64,000 nucleotides of DNA from NCBI GenBank assembly GCA_028876495.1, contig JAGWRO010000018.1:62001-126000 (forward strand), given 5' to 3'. The notes under the pieces were generated by a model. The model saw nothing but the letters and a program-made list of their open reading frames with translations, searched no databases and was not told the origin of the DNA. Within the stretch, counting starts at the first letter, position 1. Each line of letters begins with the position of its first letter. Positions 20,262-29,100 of this stretch are shown here, one piece after another. The translations under genes and the position numbers were made by a program. This DNA comes from Bacteroidota bacterium (GTDB lineage Bacteria > Bacteroidota > Bacteroidia > Chitinophagales > Chitinophagaceae).

Positions 20262-20828
20262 TTGAAAAAAATAACTGCCATATTTTTTCTCATACTGTTC
20301 TCCTTCAACTGGTTTGGATACCGGCTGATGTATGATTATATGCAGAAGAAAGCCAACCAGCAGTTGGAAGTATCCCTCGACAATAACTCTTATGATGAAT
20401 CCCGGTTAATAGAGCTAAAAGTAGCTGTTCATCTTCCTTATCAAACAAGCTGGAGTTCTTACGAACGTTACAATGGAGAAATTGAACTAAAAGGTATAAA
20501 GTATAAATACGTTGAGCGCAAACTTGCCAATGATACCCTGTATCTTAAATGTATTCCGAATACTAAAGAAATGATGTTGCAAACCGCAAAAAATGATTTC
20601 TTCGAACTGTCTAATAATTTACTTGCAAATAATAACCCCAAAAAAACAGATAACAGCACTTCTGTTTTTAAAAATCTTCAGCCGGTATTTAGTGAATCTT
20701 CATTAGGGATTGAAATTAATTCTCCCTTTAACGCTGATCAAAAAAACTGGATTCCTCTAAAACCTGCACACTTACTTTCTGCCTTACTCCAATCTCCTGA
20801 GCAGCCGCCAGATACTATCACTGCCTGA
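20262..20828 (+). CDS. Hypothetical single-span membrane protein
   Basis: The family is not recognised. A TTG at 20262 gives MKKITAIFFLILFSFNWFGY, a credible N-terminal anchor or signal, and is preferred over a TTG nine codons earlier. The protein is then 188 aa, with the hydrophobic segment at residues 4-17 and a polar extracytoplasmic part (YMQKKANQQLEVSLDNN ... KYVERKLANDTLYLKCIPNTKEMMLQ). A Pro-rich end (SPEQPPDTITA) closes it. It has no cysteine pair, repeat or enzymatic motif that I can see. It stands alone between the GH65 and haloperoxidase genes on the same strand. Confidence 0.6.
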   Translation: MKKITAIFFLILFSFNWFGYRLMYDYMQKKANQQLEVSLDNNSYDESRLIELKVAVHLPYQTSWSSYERYNGEIELKGIKYKYVERKLANDTLYLKCIPNTKEMMLQTAKNDFFELSNNLLANNNPKKTDNSTSVFKNLQPVFSESSLGIEINSPFNADQKNWIPLKPAHLLSALLQSPEQPPDTITA

Positions 20829-21322
20829 AATCCGGCTATTTAAAGCCCGGATGAATTCGCGGATTCATTAAAATTAATGAACTGTCATTATTTACATTTT
20901 CTTTTGTTCCAGGTAAAAGAAATACTGGTTGATTCCTTTTGAGGCCTCGAATCAAAATTCTGAAAGCTTGTACCGAAAAATCAAACGGGTATTTACAGGG
21001 AACCGAAATATATTTAAGCAGCGACGCTAATTTTTAATTCTGCAATTATTCACCGGTGTATTTATTTCAGAGATACATTCTGATGTGTTTCAGAAATTCA
21101 AAAGAAAATATTTTCCATTCTTTAAAGATGTTCAAATTGTTTATTTCAGCGACTATTGCTGAAAACTAAACATAAGAATACCCTGGGAGATTGCCGATTG
21201 TTAATGCATTCGGGCAACCATTCAAATTGATTGAAGAAAATAATAAAAATTATTGGCTTTTTCCAAAACAAAAACTTTATAACAATAAAAAATATATCAA
21301 CGCCCGTTTTTAAAAGTTACTC
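20829..21322. other. 494-base intergenic stretch without a recognisable gene
   Basis: Just after the preceding stop there is a GC-rich hairpin, ATCCGGCT pairing with AGCCCGGAT with one bulged base (20830-20852), without a following T-run. The remaining 470 bases are AT-rich with stops in all frames. No tRNA, repeat or clear TAnnTTTG promoter was found in it; the promoter of the haloperoxidase gene presumably lies near its right end. Confidence 0.5.
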
Positions 21323-22738
21323 ATGAAAAAAAATACTATTTATTATTTCTTCTTCTTTCTCCTTTGCAGCGCAATTGCTATTTCTTCCTGCAAACAAAAG
21401 AATAACGATTATGAAAAAGTAATTCATGATCCTTTGCTGTACAGCTTGGTAATGCATAAACTCAATTATGTAGTGATTTATGATATTTTTACGCCACCTG
21501 TCGCTGCAAGGATCTTTGCTTATTCAAATTTGGCTGCTTATGAAGTGCTGGCCAATGATAAAAAGCATCAACTTATTTCGCTACAGGGAAAAGTAAAAGG
21601 ACTGAACAATATTCCTTCTCCTGGAATAGATTCAAAAATTGATTATCCATTTGCCTCCTTAATTGCTTTATTAAAAGTAGGAGACAATCTTACGTTTTCC
21701 GCCGATACGATGCGTCTTCTTACTGATTCAGTAAAGGCATTGGCAAAAGATAACGGAATGCCTGATGAAATTTTTGATGGTTCTGTCGCTTATGGAAACC
21801 AGGTAGCAGATTCTGTAATATCCTGGAGTAAGCATGATAACTATGCGCAAACGAGAGGCGCCACATTTGCCGTTTCAAATATTGAAGGCCATTGGGCGCC
21901 CACACCTCCGGCTTATTTCCCCGCCGTTGAACCGTTGTGGCCCACGTTGAGGTGTATGGTGATGGATTCAGCCAATATGTTTCCTCCGCCTCCGCCTCCT
22001 GCTTTTAGCAAAGACACTTCCAGTGAATTCTATAAGATGGCGGTTGATGTAATGCATACCGGCAATACACTGGATTCCACAAAGAAATGGATCGCTAATT
22101 TTTGGGACTGCAACAGCTTTAAAATGCACATTGAAGGCCACGCCATGTTTGCAACTAAAGCAATGACTCCGTGCGGGCATTGGATGGAAATTGTAGGAAC
22201 CATTGCTAAAAACAATAACGCTGATTTTTACAAAACTGCATCAGCTTATGCAGGAGCAAGTATCGGAATATATGATGCCTTTATTTGTTGCTGGTATACC
22301 AAATATAAATTCGACATCCTCAGGCCTGAAACCTATATCAACCGGTACATCGACCAGGCATGGATGCCCTATTTACAAACGCCGCCATTTCCGGAATACA
22401 ACAGCGCCCATTCAACTATTTCTGCTGCAGCAGCAACCGTACTTGGACAGATATTTAAAAACAATACCGCTTTCCGCGATTCTTCAGAAAGAGATTGGGG
22501 ATGGCCTGACCGCACTTTTAAGAATTCTGACGAAGCTGCAATAGAAGTTTCTTACAGCCGGTTTTATGGAGGAATTCACTATAAAAATTCTGTATTAACT
22601 GCTTATGAACAAGGCAAGAAGATCGGCAATCTTGTGATGAACAAACTTACCGGGGTACAATATGCTTTCACTAAACCAACTCAAAAACAAATTGAATCGA
22701 ACCATCCAAATGGAAAACCAATTACTACTATTCATTAA
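21323..22738 (+). CDS. Vanadium-dependent haloperoxidase / PAP2-family lipoprotein
   Basis: 471 aa. Lipobox ISSC with Cys23. The C-terminal half has the three phosphate/vanadate-binding motifs of the PAP2-haloperoxidase superfamily: K-x6-RP (KYKFDILRP), a PSGH-like element (YNSAHSTIS) and SR-x5-H (SRFYGGIHYKN, His419). The last motif normally ends with Asp three residues after the His; here that place is Ser423. The N-terminal helical half (AARIFAYSNLAAYEVLA) is typical of haloperoxidase-type rather than short PAP2 proteins. In Bacteroidota these genes often sit near SusC/SusD/VCBS clusters. It may oxidise halides or act as a phosphatase. Confidence 0.85.
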   Translation: MKKNTIYYFFFFLLCSAIAISSCKQKNNDYEKVIHDPLLYSLVMHKLNYVVIYDIFTPPVAARIFAYSNLAAYEVLANDKKHQLISLQGKVKGLNNIPSPGIDSKIDYPFASLIALLKVGDNLTFSADTMRLLTDSVKALAKDNGMPDEIFDGSVAYGNQVADSVISWSKHDNYAQTRGATFAVSNIEGHWAPTPPAYFPAVEPLWPTLRCMVMDSANMFPPPPPPAFSKDTSSEFYKMAVDVMHTGNTLDSTKKWIANFWDCNSFKMHIEGHAMFATKAMTPCGHWMEIVGTIAKNNNADFYKTASAYAGASIGIYDAFICCWYTKYKFDILRPETYINRYIDQAWMPYLQTPPFPEYNSAHSTISAAAATVLGQIFKNNTAFRDSSERDWGWPDRTFKNSDEAAIEVSYSRFYGGIHYKNSVLTAYEQGKKIGNLVMNKLTGVQYAFTKPTQKQIESNHPNGKPITTIH

Positions 22739-22757
22739 AATTTTTAAATGCTTTATT

Positions 22758-22970
22758 ATGAGACAGACTTTATTATTCACATTTGTACTATTATTATTTT
22801 GTGGTATTTCAAAATATGGAAATGCCCAGGGATGTGTTACTAGCCGCAGTGCAGGCCTCAGAGCGTGCCTGACAAAGAAACAAACTACCGTTCAAACGGG
22901 AACATATAAAGACGGAGACACAGCATTTGCAGATTATCTTATTAACCTTGGATATACAATAAGATTCTGA
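22758..22970 (+). CDS. Secreted micro-protein with two cysteines, 70 aa
   Basis: This short gene starts at an ATG 19 bases after the haloperoxidase stop. The N-terminus is a good signal peptide (RQTLLFTFVLLLFCGISKYGNAQ, cleavage near residue 24). The mature part is only about 47 residues, with two cysteines ten residues apart (QGCVTSRSAGLRACL), a Thr/Lys-rich middle and an aromatic end (YTIRF). The family is not recognised. Position and terminator placement suggest co-transcription with the haloperoxidase. A disulfide-bridged peptide is plausible. Confidence 0.55.
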   Translation: MRQTLLFTFVLLLFCGISKYGNAQGCVTSRSAGLRACLTKKQTTVQTGTYKDGDTAFADYLINLGYTIRF

Positions 22971-22997
22971 AGCTGAAAAATTTAAATCAAGTAATAC

Positions 22998-23030
22998 GGC
23001 CCTGTTACTCTTATCGGGGGCCTCTTTTTT
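22998..23030 (+). terminator. Terminator after the micro-protein gene
   Basis: GGCCC (22998-23002) pairs with GGGCC (23018-23022) around a 15-base loop, followed by TCTTTTTT. It closes the haloperoxidase/micro-protein unit and isolates the CMD/MFS locus to the right. Confidence 0.65.
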
Positions 23031-23190
23031 AATAAACTAAGATCACATTTTTTTTACGATTAAAAAAAATATATTCTTTTTTAATCAACAGTATAAAAGA
23101 AAAATGACTGTCAGAAGACAATAAGGCAGGTACTGATCTTGTGATAAATCACCAGGTTTAAAACGAATTATCCAACTAAAATAATTTTGT

Positions 23191-23511
23191 ATGTCGAACA
23201 TACCATTAGCTGAACATTTGCCCGGGATAACCGGATTATTGGAATATGCTAAAATAGCCGCTAAACCAATAAGAGATCTTACACAAATTTTACTTCGCTG
23301 CAAAGAGGCTTTTTGGTTAGGCTTTACGTGTGTTTCTATAGGTGCGGCTTTGCAGCTTCCGATGTACATTAACGCTGCCTGCATGCGATACCGGCTGGTT
23401 GAAAAGCACATGAAACCAGCATGTATTTTGAGATGGGGCTTGGGATATTTGGTTTTAATAACTGGTTTAAAATCTAAAAAACATATTAACCCACTTAAAC
23501 TTTATGTATGA
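23191..23511 (+). pseudogene. Chimeric remnant: CMD N-terminus fused to MFS N-terminus
   Basis: The 106-codon ORF joins two unrelated gene starts. Residues 1-36 match the start of the CMD protein encoded at 26564 in 31 of 36 positions (both contain HLPGITGLLEY and IAAKP). Residues 38-70 match the start of the MFS carrier encoded at 24822 in 23 of 33 positions (both contain ALQLPMYIN). The catalytic CxxC half of CMD and all but the first membrane segments of the carrier are gone. The best reading is a deletion fusing an older CMD-MFS gene pair. The frame is still open and its stop overlaps the porin ATG (ATGA at 23508-23511), so it could be translated and coupled to the porin. Confidence 0.8.
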
Positions 23512-24755
23512 AAAAAAAGAGCATTCAATCACTGTTGTCATTATTATTCGTTTTATTTTTTTCTTTTGAGTTCTCGCCTTTAAAAGTTCAGGCTCAAACA
23601 AAGGATACGACTTTCAACCCCGAAGGAAAAATATGGGGTTTGGTTTACGCAGATTATTTTTATAAATCGCATGCCGATGCATTCAACAGAGGAAGTTATC
23701 AATATTCAAAGCTTGCCAAAGGCATAAGCGCATTTCAATACAGGCGTGTATACCTTGGGTATGATTACGGCATCTCTAAAAAGTTTTCGGCTCAAATATT
23801 GCTTGCTGCCGAAAATGATGTACAAGCCTCAACCAGCGGCGTAAGCAAGGGCGTTGCCGGCGATGTGCTGGTGAATAATAGTTTTGCTCCTTACATAAAA
23901 TTTGCGAACATAAGATGGAAAGACATCTGGAAAGGAACAGACCTTGTAATTGGCGGAACCTTAACTCCTACAATAGAAGCAGCTTCTGAACCAACGTGGG
24001 CATACCGTTCTGTTGAAAGAACAATTATTGATTTTAATAAAACCAATCCTTTCGATTATGGCATAAAACTGCAGGGAAAATTTGATCCGGCAACACAAAA
24101 CTTCGGATACGATGTAATGATAGGAAATGGCACCAATGCAGTTCCCGAAAACGATAAATATAAATGGTTTTACGGCGATTTGTGGGCCAAGCTTTTCAAT
24201 AAAAAATTATGGATTGATGTTTTTGCTGATTACAACAAAATAGGTTATACAAATAATAATCTAAGTTATCCTCATTCAAGAAATGCGTTGAAAATGACGC
24301 TTGCTTATGTTACGGTTCCTTTTACAATTGGTGCGGAAGGATTTATCAATAATAATAAAAATGATGTGGAAGGTATAAGCATTTCTGGAACTGCAAAAGA
24401 TAGCACTGTTTTAAATGCTGCTGCGCGGGGCATTTCAGTGTATGCGCACGGAATAATATTAAAAAACAAGCTTACCTTTTTTGTACGTTACGATCATTTC
24501 AATCCCGATACCAAATACAATAATACAAAGTATGTTACTTACGCAGCGCCTGCAGGAAATGTGTACGAACCAAATACAATAACCAATTTTATTACTACAG
24601 GCCTGGATATTACGCCTGCTAAAAACGTGCACTTTGAACCTAACATTTGGTATGTGCGCTATTCCGGTCAGCAGGCAAATCTTTCAGGTTCTGCAGCACA
24701 TGATTATGATTTGGTTTGGAGAATGACTTTTTATTTTGTTTTCGGGTCACCATAA
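23508..24755 (+). CDS. Porin-like outer membrane beta-barrel protein
   Basis: 415 aa. The signal peptide is long and ends near VQAQ (about residue 30). The mature chain alternates aromatic and polar residues in strand-like blocks (GLVYADYFYK, YRRVYLGYDYGISKKFSAQILLAAEND, FFVRYDHFNP) and ends in WRMTFYFVFGSP. This is the pattern of Bacteroidota phosphate-selective-porin-like or DcaP-like barrels, which pass small anionic or aromatic solutes; the precise family is not certain. Its start overlaps the stop of the chimeric remnant, and an MFS carrier starts 66 bases after it, so the pair would move one substrate over both membranes. Confidence 0.75.
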   Translation: MKKKSIQSLLSLLFVLFFSFEFSPLKVQAQTKDTTFNPEGKIWGLVYADYFYKSHADAFNRGSYQYSKLAKGISAFQYRRVYLGYDYGISKKFSAQILLAAENDVQASTSGVSKGVAGDVLVNNSFAPYIKFANIRWKDIWKGTDLVIGGTLTPTIEAASEPTWAYRSVERTIIDFNKTNPFDYGIKLQGKFDPATQNFGYDVMIGNGTNAVPENDKYKWFYGDLWAKLFNKKLWIDVFADYNKIGYTNNNLSYPHSRNALKMTLAYVTVPFTIGAEGFINNNKNDVEGISISGTAKDSTVLNAAARGISVYAHGIILKNKLTFFVRYDHFNPDTKYNNTKYVTYAAPAGNVYEPNTITNFITTGLDITPAKNVHFEPNIWYVRYSGQQANLSGSAAHDYDLVWRMTFYFVFGSP

Positions 24756-24821
24756 GATATTTAAAAAAAATATTTACTCACAAAAACTTCATTAATTAAA
24801 TTATTATAATACTTAGCAATT

Positions 24822-26459
24822 ATGAAAAGTTCTAAATTAAATACTCCAATTCAAAAAATTGATTTCAGAAACAAGTTCGCATTTTGGGCAGGTTTCTTCT
24901 CTGTTTCCCTCGGCATGGCTCTTCAACTTCCCATGTATATAAATTCCGCCGATATGGGTTATCGCATGGTGGGTATGCCAATAGATACAAATATGTGGAT
25001 AGGAATGGTGCTTGTTGTATTAGGTCTAGCCGCTACATTATATGGCCTTATACCGCCCAAAGTAATAAAAGAAAACACTGATTATAATATTAAGATTCAG
25101 GCAATGGATGATGCACCTATTAATAAAACTCATGTTGCTCTTCTATTTGTTATGGCGCTGGCAGTTACTTTAGATGTGATGAAGCCCACCATCCTGTCGT
25201 TTATAATGCCTGGCGTGGCAAAAGAATATGGACTTAAATCACCTGTAAATCCGGGTGGTACTATTCCCGTTGCTTTGCTTCCTTTATCCGGAATTATCGG
25301 AACCGTATTAGGGTCTTTTTTATGGGGATGGTTGGGCGATAGAATAGGGCGAAGGTCATCTATTCTTATGGCGGGTATAACATTTATTGCAACCAGCTCT
25401 TGTGGTTCTATGCCGGAATTTTGGATGAATTGCGTAATGTGCTTACTAATGGGTTATGGAGTTGGTGGTATGCTGCCCATCCTTTTTACAATTATGGCAG
25501 AAAGCATACCGGCAAGGCACAGGGGCTGGATAATGGTACTTATAGGAGGCGATATTGCAGGCGCTTACATTATTTCAAGCGCATTGGCATCCTGGCTTGT
25601 TCCTCATTACTCATGGAGAATACTATGGCTGATTGGTTTTCCAACCGGTTTTCTGCTTATTTTCTTAAATCGCTGGATTCCGGAATCGCCGCGTTACCTA
25701 ATTAACAATAAAAGATTTGATGAAGCACAAAAAGTGATGAAGCGATACGGTGCAGTTGCCATTAAAGAAAAAGTTTTACCAGGCAATACTGAAGTAAAAA
25801 TAAAAGACCAGTTTAAACAACTCTTTAAGCCTCCTTTTTTAGGCATTACAGCTACGGTGGCACTTCTTGCGCTTGGAGGAGGTTTTGTTCAGTTTGGGTT
25901 TCAGCTTTGGATACCTTCCAACCTGCAGCATCTCGGATTTACCAGCGCGGATTCATTCGCCATATTGCGTAATGCAGCCCTCATAGGCTTTCCGCTTAAT
26001 TTGCTTGTGGCATGGGCTTATGGTGTATGGAGCAGTAAAAAAACAATAATCCTGCTTACCTTATTAACCGCAGTATCTATGCTGGGTTTTTTGTTTACAG
26101 GCGATGCTATTGTGCAGCATAAGGCGTGGCTTTATGTGTTATTGATTGTTCCTATTTGGGGCATTAGTTCTGTTATATCTGTTCTTTCTGCTTATGCTGC
26201 AGAAATTTATCCAACAAGAGTGCGCTCCCGCGGAAGCGGACTGGTTGCTGGTTTCAGCAAATTTGGCGGTGTGCTGATAATTACCCTTGTAGTATTTGCC
26301 GTTACGCCTCCATCTATTGCGGCAACTGCTATTATCGGAGCCATTTCTCTTATTCTTGCCGCCATTGCAATTATTTTTTTCGGGGTAGAAACACGAAAAC
26401 GACAGTTGGAAGAAATTACCAAGGAGGAGCTTGCCAATATTTCACTTACGGCGGATTAA
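24822..26459 (+). CDS. MFS transporter with two-helix N-terminal extension (1)
   Basis: 545 aa. The first about 90 residues hold two hydrophobic segments (FWAGFFSVSLGMALQLPMYI and IGMVLVVLGLAATLYGLI) that are not part of the normal 12-helix fold. The canonical carrier begins near residue 103 (HVALLFVMALAVTLDVMKP). The loop-2/3 signature LGDRIGRRSSILMAG and the proline/glycine-rich segment after helix 6 (RWIPESPRYLI) place it near aromatic-acid/sugar-type MFS carriers. It lies between the porin and the first CMD gene on the same strand. The same extension occurs in the chimeric remnant upstream, so it is an inherited part of this carrier. Substrate unknown. Confidence 0.88.
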   Translation: MKSSKLNTPIQKIDFRNKFAFWAGFFSVSLGMALQLPMYINSADMGYRMVGMPIDTNMWIGMVLVVLGLAATLYGLIPPKVIKENTDYNIKIQAMDDAPINKTHVALLFVMALAVTLDVMKPTILSFIMPGVAKEYGLKSPVNPGGTIPVALLPLSGIIGTVLGSFLWGWLGDRIGRRSSILMAGITFIATSSCGSMPEFWMNCVMCLLMGYGVGGMLPILFTIMAESIPARHRGWIMVLIGGDIAGAYIISSALASWLVPHYSWRILWLIGFPTGFLLIFLNRWIPESPRYLINNKRFDEAQKVMKRYGAVAIKEKVLPGNTEVKIKDQFKQLFKPPFLGITATVALLALGGGFVQFGFQLWIPSNLQHLGFTSADSFAILRNAALIGFPLNLLVAWAYGVWSSKKTIILLTLLTAVSMLGFLFTGDAIVQHKAWLYVLLIVPIWGISSVISVLSAYAAEIYPTRVRSRGSGLVAGFSKFGGVLIITLVVFAVTPPSIAATAIIGAISLILAAIAIIFFGVETRKRQLEEITKEELANISLTAD

Positions 26460-26563
26460 CAGCGAAATACCGATAGATTGATGTAAAGCAGAAAAGGTTT
26501 ACAGGAGAATTGAAAATAAAGAATTGTTATCACTCAAATTCTAAAATCATTAATCAAAAAATT

Positions 26564-27142
26564 ATGCCATACATACCCTTAGAAGAGCATTTACCAGGTA
26601 TTACCGGGTTGCTGGAATACGATAAAATAGCCGCTAAACCCATAAGAGAACTTACGCAAATTTTACTTCGCGGTGATTCTACTCTAACAGAAGGCGAACG
26701 TGAATTAATCGCAACCGTAGTTTCAAATGGAAATCAATGCAGGTTTTGTACTGCAGCGCATACAGCCGCCGCTGATATTTTACTTGGCGAAAATGAAACT
26801 TCTAAAAACGTAAAAGAAAATATTGTTACCTCACCTGTAAGTAATAAAATGAAAGCATTGTTGACAATCGCGTCTATGGTTCGTGAAAGCGGCAAAGCGG
26901 TAACAAAAGAAGCAATAGATAAGGCAAAAACGGAGGGAGCTTCCGATATTGAAATTCATGACACCGTTTTAATAGCGGCTTTGTTTTGCTTATACAACCG
27001 TTATGTTGACGGACTCTCTACCGTAACACCTGCGAATCCGAACTTTTATAAAGGTTTAGCCGAACGACTGAGGGATCACGGCTACAATCGTTTGTCGCAT
27101 GGATATGATCATTTAAAAACAGATAAATCCACGGTAGCATGA
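26564..27142 (+). CDS. AhpD-like / carboxymuconolactone decarboxylase family protein (CMD1)
   Basis: 192 aa from the ATG at 26564; a TTG 18 codons earlier is not supported by the paralogues, all of which start with M-[PA]-[YH]-I. The AhpD-type redox motif C59-R-F-C62-x3-H66 is intact. The shared C-terminal block EIHDTVLIAALFCLYNRYVDGL marks the peroxidase-related CMD branch. Members typically reduce peroxides or act as thiol-based oxidoreductases; true carboxymuconolactone decarboxylases lack this CxxC. Its C-terminus is longer than those of its relatives. The stop overlaps the ATG of the next MFS gene (ATGA). Confidence 0.88.
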   Translation: MPYIPLEEHLPGITGLLEYDKIAAKPIRELTQILLRGDSTLTEGERELIATVVSNGNQCRFCTAAHTAAADILLGENETSKNVKENIVTSPVSNKMKALLTIASMVRESGKAVTKEAIDKAKTEGASDIEIHDTVLIAALFCLYNRYVDGLSTVTPANPNFYKGLAERLRDHGYNRLSHGYDHLKTDKSTVA

Positions 27143-28440
27143 AAAAGAATGTAGCAGATACTCAAAGCGGGTTGTACAGCAATTCCAAACCATCGTTTGT
27201 AAAAAATCATCGTTTGGCAATTGCCTTTGCCATTTGTTACGTCAGCATCATGTTCAGCGGAATTTCGTCAATGCTGATGTCGGTATATCTGCCGGTTGCC
27301 GTAAAAGATCTTTTAGGCAACGTGACCGGCGAAAGGATGAATACCATCAGTGCCTACATTAATTCCATATTTATATTCGGAACTATGTTTGGCGGCTTTG
27401 CCTGGGGATTTATTTGTGATAAGATCGGTCGCTCCAAATCTGTTGTTTTATCAACAGCCTTATATGGCTTGTTTACTTTGCTCACTGCGTTTTCATCATC
27501 CTGGTTATTGACCGGTGTTTATCGCTTTGTTACAGGCTTCGGAATCGGAGGTGTAATGGTAACCACGAATATATTGATTGCCGAAATATGGCCTGAAAAG
27601 AAAAGAGCTATAGCCCTGGGAATTGTATCGGCTGCAATGCCCGTAGGTTTTATTGTTGCGGGTATATTAAACAATTTGATTCCGGAATGGCGAAATGCTT
27701 TTCTTTCAGGAATTATTCCTTTGGCAACCACCATCATCGCCATTTTTGTTTTACCTGAACCCGAAGCCTGGACAAAAGCCAATGACACCGTAAAAAATGA
27801 AGCCCGTGCTCAGCTTTTTTCAAAAGATTACAGGAAAAATTTAATTCACGGTTCTATTGTTTTTGGTGCCATGCTGATCGGATTATGGGCCGTATTTTCA
27901 TGGGCGCCAACATGGGTGCAAAGTGTAACACCCGATCCTGCTAAAGCCAACGAACTGCGCGGCACGACGATGATCGTTTTGTCTTTTTCCGGCCTCATAG
28001 GAAGCATTGTTTCCGGCTGGATTGTGAACCGTATCGGCATGCGCAATACGATGACGCTTTGCTTTCTCACCAGCTTTATAATGACAGGCGTTGTTTTCAG
28101 GCTGAATCACTCGGTTACTACGGCTACGTTCATAGAAATGAGCGGGCTTACTTTCTTTTTTGGCATAAGCCAGGGCGCCTTATCGGTATATATTCCATCG
28201 TTATTTCCAACCGGTATAAGAGCTTCTGCAACCGGGTTTTGTTTCAATATCGGGAGATTGTTTACTGCCACTGTAGTATTTTTTATCGGGGCACTTGTTT
28301 TGTTCCTGGGAGGTTATGGTAATGCAATCTTTACGTTCTCATTTATTTTTTTGATCGGATCGGTTTTCACCATGTTTTCAAAAGACAACATAAAAACAAG
28401 CTTGCCTGCTCCGGAGTTTGAAACTTCCGTTGCAGGATAA
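27139..28440 (+). CDS. MFS transporter (2)
   Basis: 433 aa, about 12 hydrophobic segments, no N-terminal extension. Helix 2/3 signature CDKIGRSKSVVLS, an acidic-proline loop after helix 6 (LPEPEAWTK), and VNRIGMRNTMTL before the eighth helix. It resembles the sialic acid/aromatic/niacin-type carriers of the major facilitator superfamily. It is coupled to CMD1 by a four-base ATGA overlap and followed 49 bases later by CMD2. Two distinct carriers in one locus suggest either two related substrates or uptake plus export of a product. Confidence 0.88.
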   Translation: MKKNVADTQSGLYSNSKPSFVKNHRLAIAFAICYVSIMFSGISSMLMSVYLPVAVKDLLGNVTGERMNTISAYINSIFIFGTMFGGFAWGFICDKIGRSKSVVLSTALYGLFTLLTAFSSSWLLTGVYRFVTGFGIGGVMVTTNILIAEIWPEKKRAIALGIVSAAMPVGFIVAGILNNLIPEWRNAFLSGIIPLATTIIAIFVLPEPEAWTKANDTVKNEARAQLFSKDYRKNLIHGSIVFGAMLIGLWAVFSWAPTWVQSVTPDPAKANELRGTTMIVLSFSGLIGSIVSGWIVNRIGMRNTMTLCFLTSFIMTGVVFRLNHSVTTATFIEMSGLTFFFGISQGALSVYIPSLFPTGIRASATGFCFNIGRLFTATVVFFIGALVLFLGGYGNAIFTFSFIFLIGSVFTMFSKDNIKTSLPAPEFETSVAG

Positions 28441-28489
28441 AACATAACAAGAAGTACTAAAAATTATTAACCAATAAACTGAAAAAATT

Positions 28490-29038
28490 ATGGCATACAT
28501 ACAAGTTCCTGAAGGCATACCGGGAATAAGAAGCCTGGTAATGTTTCGGCCTGAGACAGGCAAACCGTTATACGAACTGGCGCAGGTTTTATTGAGAGGT
28601 GATTCCACTTTAAGCGAAGCAGAACGTGAATTAATGGCAGCTTATGTTTCTAGCAGAAACGACACGATGTTTTGCATGATGAGCCATGCAGCAGCGTCGC
28701 GTGCTTTGTTTGGCAACGATAAAAAAATTGTAGATGATGTATTGAAAGATATACAGCATGCTGACATCAGCGATAAGATGAAAGCACTCTTAAACATAGC
28801 GGGTAAAGTGCAGATTCTTGGTAAAGAAGTAAAGCCTGAAGATGTTGAGTCCGCAAGAAATGAAGGTGCTACATACAAAGAAATACATGACACAGTCTTG
28901 ATTGCCGCCGCTTTCAGCATGTTCAACCGCTACGTAGATGGACTTGCGAGTTTCACACCAACAGATGAAAAGGAATACGAAGCCATGGGTAAACGAATGG
29001 CAGAGAAAGGATATGTGCCTCCAATAAATAAAGAATAA
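28490..29038 (+). CDS. CMD family protein lacking key cysteines (CMD2)
   Basis: 182 aa, clearly the same family as CMD1 over its whole length (IPGIRSLVMF, LLRGDSTLSEAERELMAA, EIHDTVLIAAAF). However, the first cysteine of the CxxC pair is Thr59 (T59-M-F-C62-x3-H66), and the cysteine that all four other copies carry before the [MLF]-[FY]-NRYVDGL block is Ser143. His66 and Cys62 remain. It therefore cannot form the usual active-site disulfide and may be a structural, ligand-binding or differently acting subunit. It sits between MFS2 and CMD3. Confidence 0.87.
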   Translation: MAYIQVPEGIPGIRSLVMFRPETGKPLYELAQVLLRGDSTLSEAERELMAAYVSSRNDTMFCMMSHAAASRALFGNDKKIVDDVLKDIQHADISDKMKALLNIAGKVQILGKEVKPEDVESARNEGATYKEIHDTVLIAAAFSMFNRYVDGLASFTPTDEKEYEAMGKRMAEKGYVPPINKE

Positions 29039-29100
29039 TAAAACCTAATAACAAAATAAAAATCGCAATTAATTATTTGTTTACTGAAAAAAATAAAAAT

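Noticed and set aside
23085..23411. 108-codon minus strand ORF across the chimeric remnant
   Set aside because: It is antisense to the remnant, whose two halves match real proteins on the + strand.
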